This document shows, piece after piece, positions 8,510 through 13,475 of a DNA stretch of 13,475 nt (position 1 is the first letter of the stretch; each line of letters begins with the position of its first letter). The position numbers and the translations under genes were made by a program. This DNA comes from Gamarada debralockiae (lineage: Eukaryota > Ascomycota > Leotiomycetes > Helotiales > Hyphodiscaceae). The stretch lies in contig NXFV01001409.1 in the NCBI GenBank assembly GCA_002803225.1, positions 1-13,475 on the forward strand. Reading direction: 5' to 3'. The notes beneath the pieces were generated by a model. The model saw nothing but the letters and a program-made list of their open reading frames with translations. It did not search any database and was not told the origin of the DNA.

Positions 8510-8690
8510 CAGTAAAACCCCTCTATAAGAATAGGTTCGGGACTGGCGGTTTATAAGAATATTACGAGGTTATTATTATATTTTTAGTTAGCCTCACCAA
8601 ATTATCCCTGCAGGGCCGGGAATCTCATTATAGAAGGAAGTTTTTATAAAATATTCTTATATCGAGGATTCTTATAGGGGAATTGAACTG
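8510..8690. mobile_element. MITE with pogo/Fot1-like termini
   Basis: A 181-bp AT-rich element starts CAGTAAAACCCCTCTATAAG. Its other end, read on the minus strand, is CAGTTCAATTCCCCTATAAG. The two termini match at about three quarters of the first 23 positions, and TATAAGAATAT recurs further inside both arms. A TA dinucleotide flanks each end (8508-8509 and 8691-8692), the target duplication of Tc1/mariner/pogo elements. The CAGT...CTATAAG start resembles termini of Fot1/pogo-type elements in fungi. There is no transposase, so it would depend on one encoded elsewhere. It lies inside the monooxygenase relic. Confidence 0.75.
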
Positions 8691-8960
8691 TAAACTGCTT
8701 CAGAGCCGGAAGTATACACGTTTGTTACAAACTCTATTGAGACCGAGCAGTTTGCCGAGTCTATACCTTGAGCTCGCACTGTAGGTAAACTGGGAATAGA
8801 AAGGCTGAGAAAACATTTCGTTGTGATTTTATCAAAATATTTCTTCTCCACTAGCAGGCTAAATGGTTTTCAAGGACTTGGACCCCTTGTTGACCAGGTG
8901 TTGCGAGTTGTTCCTGATATTTCGGCAGACCCTCCCCACTCTGCGTCTTAGATGAAGAGT
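8691..8960 (+). other. Degraded spacer within the monooxygenase relic
   Basis: Lies between the MITE and the GDAAH block. A plus frame at about 8862-8950 (MVFKDLDPLLTRCCELF...) may be the remains of the family's segment before GDAAH, but it is too worn to align by eye. Confidence 0.3.
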
Positions 8961-9398
8961 CATTCGTGAAGATGCTCTTGCCTTCGTGGGAGATGCAGCA
9001 CATCGTAAGGGGCCCAATGATTCAAGGCCTTGCGTACCCGGACTGACAACATTGCTATGACAGCGACTGGAGGAGCCTATGGGCCAGGTTGCTCCTTCGC
9101 TTTGCGGACTTAGAGCTCTATACCTGTCTCTCCAATGCACCTATAATTCGAGACCACGCTTCAACTCTTCCAAATCTTTTATAACGGGCCCTACTCCCTA
9201 CATCTCTACCACGAAACTCGGATGCCATTCTTGCAACGTGTCGAAAACCAACTTAATTGCGACAAGCTAGAGGCGGCGTAGGTTGTAGCAGTGTGGGATG
9301 AGGAAGAATGGAAAAGGATATGGAAAAGAAAGTTTACCATCAACTGGTGGATATTAGAACATGATGTCGACGCGAAGTGGCAAGAAGTGGAGGCTTAG

Positions 9399-9807
9399 GA
9401 GAGGCATCTCTAGCATGAGAAAAATCAAAATGTAGATTCAATAGCCTCAGACCTTATGGAAGACGTTTTAGGCTAGAAGATCACATACGTAAATTGGATC
9501 GAATCCTTCGAATAGCTGTGAGCTCTAGAGACAAAAGAGGAATGTTCTTTGATTTTTATCCCCTCTTAATCTCGCATAAAAAATAAAAAATGAAAACTGA
9601 CTGTACGTCTGTAATAACTCGCATCACGCAAATTGCCAACTTGATCAAAACACGAGCAATACATTACGTTTAAAAAGAAAGTTCACTTCCAGAATTGCAT
9701 TGCACTATTGTAGTAAATAGTAGAATTTCGGTCGTTTTCATTTTCTCATCAAGGGCCATGGCATGAACGTTTTCGAATTTGCTTTGCCACTTGCTCAATG
9801 GAGAAAT
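9399..9807. other. Intergenic, between two convergent monooxygenase relics
   Basis: AT-rich with A-runs near 9579-9590. I see no gene, RNA gene or clear repeat. It should hold the 3' ends of both flanking relics. Confidence 0.45.
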
Positions 9808-11168
9808 TTAACTAGCAACCTTCTCTGCTCCTTTGTACACATCATATCCATAAAGCCAAGGAGCAAAGACTGGTTCCCTCCATAAAAATGGGTCGCCTAA
9901 ATATGATATCCCAGCACTCATCATTGCATCCCTTTCTCTCTGTGCCTTTCCATCAAATAGATGATACCAGTATCGCTGCTATATAGCCGCTTTTACTCCC
10001 TTGGTCGTCCGCGGGCGACGAAGGTCTTCGTATTTTGTTAAAACATCACTCAGAGAGATTGGCTTCTCTTAAGATTTAGCTAAGGACAGCTGCATCTTCA
10101 AGTGAAATCCTCGTACCTTGTGACAAACATAGAAGCCTAGGGTAGACTACATCACTAGACATAGTTAGTGCAAGAGCTTTAAGTATCCTGGAGCCCTTAC
10201 CCAAGTAATGTAAATCTTCCAGGATGATGATTCCATGTCTCTAGCTCAAGGCGTTTGAGCTGCTTCCACTTGGAGATTATTGGTACTTGACATATAATTT
10301 TTCGCAGTCTGATATTGTCAGTATCAGTGATGTAGCCCCGAAGAAAGACGCCACTTATGGAGGGTCCCAACCTTTGAAAGTGTTGAGTACGTCAGCCGTA
10401 TCACGAAGAGCCTTGATGACACCAGGAGGGAGATCATCAGGTGTAACTGCGACAAGATTGATCTGCTTTCCACCCTTGAGAATGTAAACAATAGCGTGGC
10501 CACTTAGTCCAAGCCAGTAGGTGCATTGTGGCTTGGTACCCAATTCTTGGAAATCAGTGTCGTTGGGCGGAAGGTCTGCCAGGTTCAGTAAAACTCTGAA
10601 AGCAATATCACCGGTAGACTCAGGCTCTTTAGTCGGTACTAGCTTCTTTCGACAAGTTTAATTGAGATTGCTCCTACAACGAGGTCCCCCTCCTAACAAA
10701 TCTCGCCATTCTGCAACGACACTGTTCCTGTCTCAAATTCGATTTCCACAACTTGAGAGCTAACCTCTACGTCGGCTCCAAGGTACAAGGCCTTTTTTTG
10801 CGGGGCTTTTATCAGATCGTGATGATGAATGTCCCAGCAAGGGGCTCCGTATGTCCCCCGATGATAACTGTTAAGTGTCAGGGCGGAGATTGACTTGCCG
10901 TCCTCCCAACGCTTCGTGATACATTTGTGAGGCTCCACAACATCTTTAATGATAGTTTGGTCGATGCCCCACCTCATAAGAATCCGTGTTGGATTTTCGC
11001 AGATAACTGTAGATTGGCGCCAACCTGTGATACGCCAGTGTAGAACCAAAAAAAAGTAGTACACACCTCGTTAATTTCCTCCTCTGCCTCTAGTACAATC
11101 ACAGAGTGGCCAATAGCAATGGCTGCAGAAAGTCCTCTAATGCTATCACCAATAACCACATCCTTCAA
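9808..11168 (-). pseudogene. Salicylate-hydroxylase-like FAD monooxygenase pseudogene
   Basis: Nearly the whole family order can be followed on the minus strand. VVIGDSIRGLSAA is the dinucleotide fold, and HSVIVLEAEEEINE follows. A 42-nt intron at 11066-11025 (GTGTGT...CACAG) comes next, then VGANLQLSA, NPTRILMRWG, YGAPCWDIHHHDL, EIEFETGTVSLQNGE, GDLVVGA, STGDIAFRVLL, DDLPPGVIKAL, FKGWDP and HPGRFTLLGD. A 46-nt intron at 10200-10155 (GTAAGG, CTAAC, TCTAG) splits the GGT codon of that GD. SLEDAAVL, EDLRRPRT and FAPWLYGYDVYKGAEKV then lead to TAA at 9808-9810. Lesions: the GxGxxG motif reads GDSIRG, losing two glycines; a few residues are missing before GHSV; frame changes near 11000; stops at 10693-10695, 10355-10357 and several in the C-terminal part. 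No convincing ATG exists. Enzymes of this family hydroxylate aromatic rings using NAD(P)H and O2; this copy cannot. Confidence 0.82.
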
Positions 11169-11759
11169 CGTTTTGACCGTGACTACATATGTGTTGCAGG
11201 TGAGATACAGAGGTTAGCTTCTTTTCTGAGGGAGAAAATCGCAGCACTGTACTCTCCCTCTCCCCTCGTCAAGGATATAAAGGGGTAAAATCCTATATGC
11301 TCTTTGCCAGCGATGGAAAAAGCTTAAGGTGGGAAAATCCAAAATCAGTGAAGGTTTTAATCCCACTTTCAAATTGCTTACATGGGTATGCGAAGTTGAT
11401 TTGCAGGGAAGGGTGGCTACATGCAAGCCCGCATTAGCCCCTGCACCCCAACCAACCCCACAAGCTTAGCGTTACTCAGACGAGGACAGCTACCCACAAG
11501 TGAACCCCTTTCTGTACGGCCGATCATTCGTAGGGGTCTACAAAGATAAGGACGTTAATCCAACAAGATGTTTATTCTTGTAATTGTTATGATTTCCACT
11601 TTGTAATCTAAGTTTGGCTTCATAGGCTTCGGCTGATTCACTACTGACTTCGAAGATTAAACCAAACGGTGCATTAGAGCGGAGACTTTCAAAGGGAGCA
11701 CGAACATTTCGTGGAGTCAGCCACAGTTGGATCATGGTCTGAGAGCGGGTTAGTCAGCC
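11169..11759. other. Intergenic region with no supported gene
   Basis: Upstream of the minus-strand monooxygenase relic and beyond the recognisable end of the HET-type gene. A TATAAAGG sequence occurs at about 11275 on the plus strand with no gene following it. A minus-strand frame at 11538-11735 is preceded by a good intron 3' end (GACTAAC...CTCTCAG, about 11750-11727), so it could be a last exon of the HET-type gene, but its sequence shows no known motif. Confidence 0.35.
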
Positions 11760-13445
11760 TTAGTTGGTGGTAGTGCTCCAGATATCAATGACTGGTAATA
11801 AATCACTTGCTTCACTCATATTTAGAAAGACCAACACGCAACACGAAATGGGTAATGAAGATTTGTACACCATTGTCCGGGACGTTTTCTTCCAGATAAC
11901 TCGAGCAATTCCCTGGGACCACGTTCGAAAGCTATCAGTACTTCTTTCTGCGAGTCTGATTCCTCCCTTTAACGGACAACTGGTGTCCATATTTGTAGAG
12001 GCCCAGTATGTCATAAATCTTAGGTCAAGATCTTGGTCTGAGAATAATTCCATTCAATAGTCCGCGAATGCTCCAAGTATTCCCTTAGTCATCTCTGACA
12101 TCACCACCTGGTCGCCTGTGCCATCTTTGCTGAATCTGCGGAACACTAGAATGGAAACAAACACCTCATATTTCGTACCTGCATTACCACCCATTTTGTC
12201 TGTCGTGTCCACCATTCCAAAAATACGCGGATACATTTCTTTAAATATAGACCATCTTTCATATCAGTCGATGCCTCGATATGTTTCAGGTAACCAACAT
12301 TCAACCCTTTACAAAAAAAAAGTCTCCCTTATTAAATCTTGCCTTCGCTTGGCTGTCCCCAACAAGCAGAAAGATCAAAGTGTGGATGCCGAATTTCCCG
12401 AATAAATCTGTTTGCTGGGGTGTAGCTGTTCGGGGACCAGTCTGGTACTCAAGAGGGAAGGAGATATGGGCTTGAGCTGTGACAAACTCGAGTGATAATT
12501 TCCAGTGTGTTGTAAGTGCTGATATCAGCCCTGCAAGGCCACTGTAAATGTTGTTTACGGTCAAAGAATAATCAACATTAATCTGGTATTGGTTCCTCAA
12601 ATTCGCCAGCGCAGCTACAGCATAGACCATATCCTTTGGACTAGTTGCTATTTGATCCCAATGACGAAGAATGTACTGGAAGAAGCTCGTATTTGGAGAG
12701 TTTAGGGTCTGGACTGACGCGTCTATATCTGCCATAACATAATGGCGAAGGGCAGATGTCTTTTCATAGTCGATTAGAAAAATGCTCAACAAAGTATCCA
12801 TCCATGTCGACGGGACGGAAGCGAGAAATGAGCCCTTTGGCAGCTTCCTTTTCCGCTTCTTCTAAAATGCCCGACGAGGTCGCTTTGATTAGCTGCGTGA
12901 CATAGAGTTGTCCGATGGTAATTTTTGCATCGTTTATTCTTCGGTCTGCTTCCTTTTCTCATCTGAGTCCGGCGCCAATTTTGCTGCCTCGATCTGGATC
13001 CTCATCTTCTTGAGTTTTGAAAACTTCCAGCCGACTTGCACCAGACCTTCGTTGTCCTGAAACGCAATCCCACCTTCATCAAAATAGGCATGGTAGTCTC
13101 TCAATGCTTGTGCTTGAAGATCTGTGCTCGGGAATAGAGAATAATTGTGTCGATAAAGCACTTCGATGGCGAACCAATTTTTCAACTACGACGCCTGATC
13201 TTGATTTCGGGCAAGCTTGCGCGCCTTTCGCAGCGCAGTGATTTTGTTAAACAGGTCTTCATTTCCCCAAATATTGTCCAAAATCTGCATTTAGTCCTGC
13301 AGAACCAACGAGTGTGGAAGGTTGTACAGCCTGGCCTTGCGCTGTTGCCTTGATTGGTACCATCCGGTTCGTTTGGGAATGCCAATTCGAGCATTGGCTT
13401 CCATACGTGATTCCAGAGAGATTAGGGCTAGAGGTGATTAGCCTA
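11760..13445 (-). pseudogene. HET-type protein, C-terminal part, frameshifted and partial
   Basis: The best part (12801-12321, minus) has features of the region after the HET domain in heterokaryon-incompatibility proteins: FFQYILRHWDQIATSPKDMVY with VAALANL, then VDYSLTVNNIYSGLA, then FGKFGIHTL...GDSQAKARF and a following KGLNVGYLKHI in another frame. Upstream, frames at 13445-12800 continue as one broken protein (FNKITALRKARKLARNQDQA; LRDYHAYFDEGGIAFQDNEG; LEEAEKEAAKGLISRFRPVD) that I cannot name. The HET domain itself is probably beyond the window edge. Lesions explaining the frame jumps are an extra base in CCCC 13265-13268, TAG at 13188-13186, a lost base in TTTT 12954-12957, a 4-bp tandem duplication CCATCCAT at 12798-12805, and a lost base in the nine-A run 12313-12321 (all plus-strand letters except TAG). 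The downstream part to about 11760 is poorly resolved. HET proteins trigger cell death after fusion of incompatible strains. Confidence 0.65.
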
Positions 13446-13475
13446 GGGGGGGGGGGGGGGGGGGGGGGGGGGGGG
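13446..13475. repeat. Run of 30 G at the window end
   Basis: An unbroken G homopolymer closes the sequence. It is more likely an assembly or sequencing artefact at a contig end (no-signal calls in two-colour chemistry are G) than a biological tract. It truncates the minus-strand gene to its left. Confidence 0.85.

Larger units (their letters stand above)
8071..9398 (+). pseudogene. FAD-dependent monooxygenase relic, split by a MITE
   Basis: Three blocks typical of group A flavoprotein monooxygenases lie in family order on the plus strand. At 8071-8190 the frame reads VKYG, TAA, then HALRVESIGDGETRLRLADG and STEDTDLVVADGLY, TGA. This is the DGS..DLVVGADG motif that contacts FAD and NADPH. At 8968-9018 it reads EDALAFVGDAAHRKGPN, containing the GDAAH motif that binds the FAD phosphate. 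At 9288-9398 it reads AVWDEEEWKRIWKRK...WILEHDVDAKWQEVEA and then TAG, resembling the C-terminal tail of fungal members. Between the first two blocks sits the 181-bp MITE (8510-8690). Removing it leaves a gap close to the usual spacing plus introns. In-frame stops and the altered ADG (family GADG) show that it is dead. The N-terminal third is missing or unrecognised. Confidence 0.6.

Noticed and set aside
8859..9140. Minus-strand open frame of 93 codons
   Set aside because: It lies opposite the GDAAH block of the monooxygenase relic and has no recognisable motif; it is a shadow of the plus strand.
9488..9520. GGATCGAATCC resembling a tRNA T-arm
   Set aside because: No matching acceptor, D or anticodon arms could be found around it.
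11273..11281. TATAAAGG as a promoter
   Set aside because: It is on the plus strand with no plus-strand gene downstream; for the minus-strand relic the sequence is not a good TATA box.
11764..12060. Plus-strand open frame of 98 codons opposite the HET-type gene
   Set aside because: No motif, and the minus strand carries the HET-type signal just upstream; treated as a shadow.
12118..12475. Plus-strand open frames opposite the HET-type gene
   Set aside because: They overlap the recognisable minus-strand HET region and show no family features.
1..13475. Repeat-induced point mutation as the cause of the pseudogenes
   Set aside because: The lesions I can place are mainly indels and scattered substitutions; the dead genes are not strikingly AT-rich or TpA-rich by eye. 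A RIP index calculation would be needed to be certain.

Overview
The window reads as nuclear DNA of a filamentous ascomycete (Pezizomycotina; Leotiomycetes or a related class is only my guess). The evidence is small spliceosomal introns of 41-53 nt with GTATGT/GTAAGT donors and CTAAC/CTGAC branch points, and gene families that are expanded in these fungi: a GT32 glycosyltransferase, a fungal ubiquitin-like-domain protein, DUF6594, group A FAD monooxygenases and a HET-type protein. There is no bacterial operon structure, tRNA, rRNA or CRISPR array that I can see.

Layout. 1-192: C-terminal end of a membrane protein, cut by the window edge. 744-1184 (-): doubtful small ORF. 1153-1425: candidate MITE with GC-rich terminal inverted repeats. 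1840-2977 (+): GT32/Och1-like glycosyltransferase with a single frameshift. 3511-3923 (-): basic coiled-coil gene fragment, unidentified. 4303-4970 (+): DUF6594 membrane protein broken by several frameshifts. 5431-5444: near-perfect RFX-type X-box palindrome. 5967-7439 (+): four-exon gene joining an N-terminal helical domain like those of fungal STAND/NLR proteins to a ubiquitin-like domain. About 8071-9398 (+): decayed FAD monooxygenase carrying a pogo/Fot1-like MITE (8510-8690). 9808-11168 (-): a second, convergent, better preserved salicylate-hydroxylase-like FAD monooxygenase pseudogene. About 11760-13445 (-): HET-type gene, frameshifted and running off the end. 13446-13475: a run of 30 G.

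The main theme is gene breakage. Almost every recognisable gene has at least one frameshift, many of them one-base changes in runs of four or more identical bases (GGGG, CCCC, AAAA, a run of nine T). The two monooxygenases and the DUF6594 gene also carry in-frame stops, and the second monooxygenase has lost key glycines of its dinucleotide-binding motif, so these three look truly dead. For the GT32, ubiquitin-like and HET genes, sequencing or assembly error in homopolymers is a real alternative, and the terminal poly-G supports caution. I find no working multi-gene system. The picture is an accessory region containing allorecognition-type genes (HET, STAND-like N-terminus, ubiquitin-like domain) and degraded oxidases, with two candidate non-autonomous transposons.
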